Assembly (NCBI GenBank): GCA_012728775.1
Contig: JAAYEN010000009.1
Span: 1-5,838 of the forward strand
Direction: 5' to 3'
Origin: Tissierellia bacterium
GTDB lineage: Bacteria; Bacillota_A; Clostridia; Tissierellales; Peptoniphilaceae
DNA length: 5,838 bases
Under the pieces are notes generated by a model. It ran no database searches. It saw only the letters and a list, made by a program, of their open reading frames with translations, and was not told the origin of the DNA. A program made the translations under genes and the position numbers. Each line of letters starts with the position of its first letter. Position 1 is the first letter of the stretch. This document shows positions 5,810-5,838 of this stretch, piece after piece.

Positions 5810-5838
5810 GTTGTCCAGCATATAGAAAATGCCTAACA

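Noticed and set aside
5691..5838. Minus-strand open frames entering from the right edge (one stopping near 5705, one near 5691), possibly the end of an upstream gene
   Set aside because: They are under 50 codons, two frames are open in parallel, the peptides match no family I recognise, and they run through the inverted and tandem repeats. Sequence to the right of the window would settle it.
5616..5838. CRISPR array or tRNA in the upstream repeat region
   Set aside because: There are no regularly spaced repeats of 25-40 bases, only a 14-base tandem duplication without spacers. No tRNA cloverleaf or T-loop sequence was found.

Overview
The window comes from an AT-rich, low-GC genome, most likely a Gram-positive anaerobe of the Clostridia/Tissierellia kind. 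This is an inference from three things: the substrate-binding protein is a lipoprotein with a lipobox and a Thr/Glu/Ala/Pro-rich tether, the Shine-Dalgarno sites are strong (AGGAG, GGAGGTGA), and the codons are A/T-rich. Species cannot be read from the sequence.

Almost everything is one operon on the minus strand, read from right to left. It encodes a complete peptide/glutathione-class ABC importer: a lipoprotein substrate-binding protein (gsiB-like, 5554-3917), two permeases (gsiC-like 3789-2866 and gsiD-like 2850-1972) and two separate ATPases (dppD-like 1957-956 and dppF-like, starting at 956 and running off the left edge after 318 codons). From memory of the E. coli proteins, the binding protein and both permeases resemble GsiB, GsiC and GsiD closely, more so than DppA/B/C. 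Glutathione or a related gamma-glutamyl or small peptide is therefore the best substrate guess. In E. coli the ATPase GsiA is one double-length protein; here the two halves are separate genes, as in Dpp/Opp systems.

The lipoprotein captures substrate at the outer face of the membrane and passes it to the channel formed by the two permeases. The two ATPases sit on the cytoplasmic EAA loops of the permeases and drive import. Both ATPases carry a C-terminal cysteine cluster of the kind that binds an iron-sulphur cluster in some relatives.

Control elements can be seen. A well-formed promoter (TTGACA, 17 bp, AATAAT with an extended TG) lies just upstream of gsiB. A two-codon minicistron overlaps the gsiB start. 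A long hairpin lies in the 127-bp gap between gsiB and gsiC and probably lowers permease and ATPase expression relative to the binding protein. The other junctions are tight: 15 bp, 14 bp and a 1-bp overlap.

The right end, about 5616-5838, has no convincing gene. It holds a cluster of short repeats: a 14-bp tandem repeat, a small hairpin and three copies of an ATATG(T)CCC motif in alternating orientation. This looks like decayed, REP- or MITE-like repeat DNA. Overall this is an ordinary transporter operon; the most unusual parts are its upstream repeat cluster and its translational and attenuation signals. I see no new biological system.
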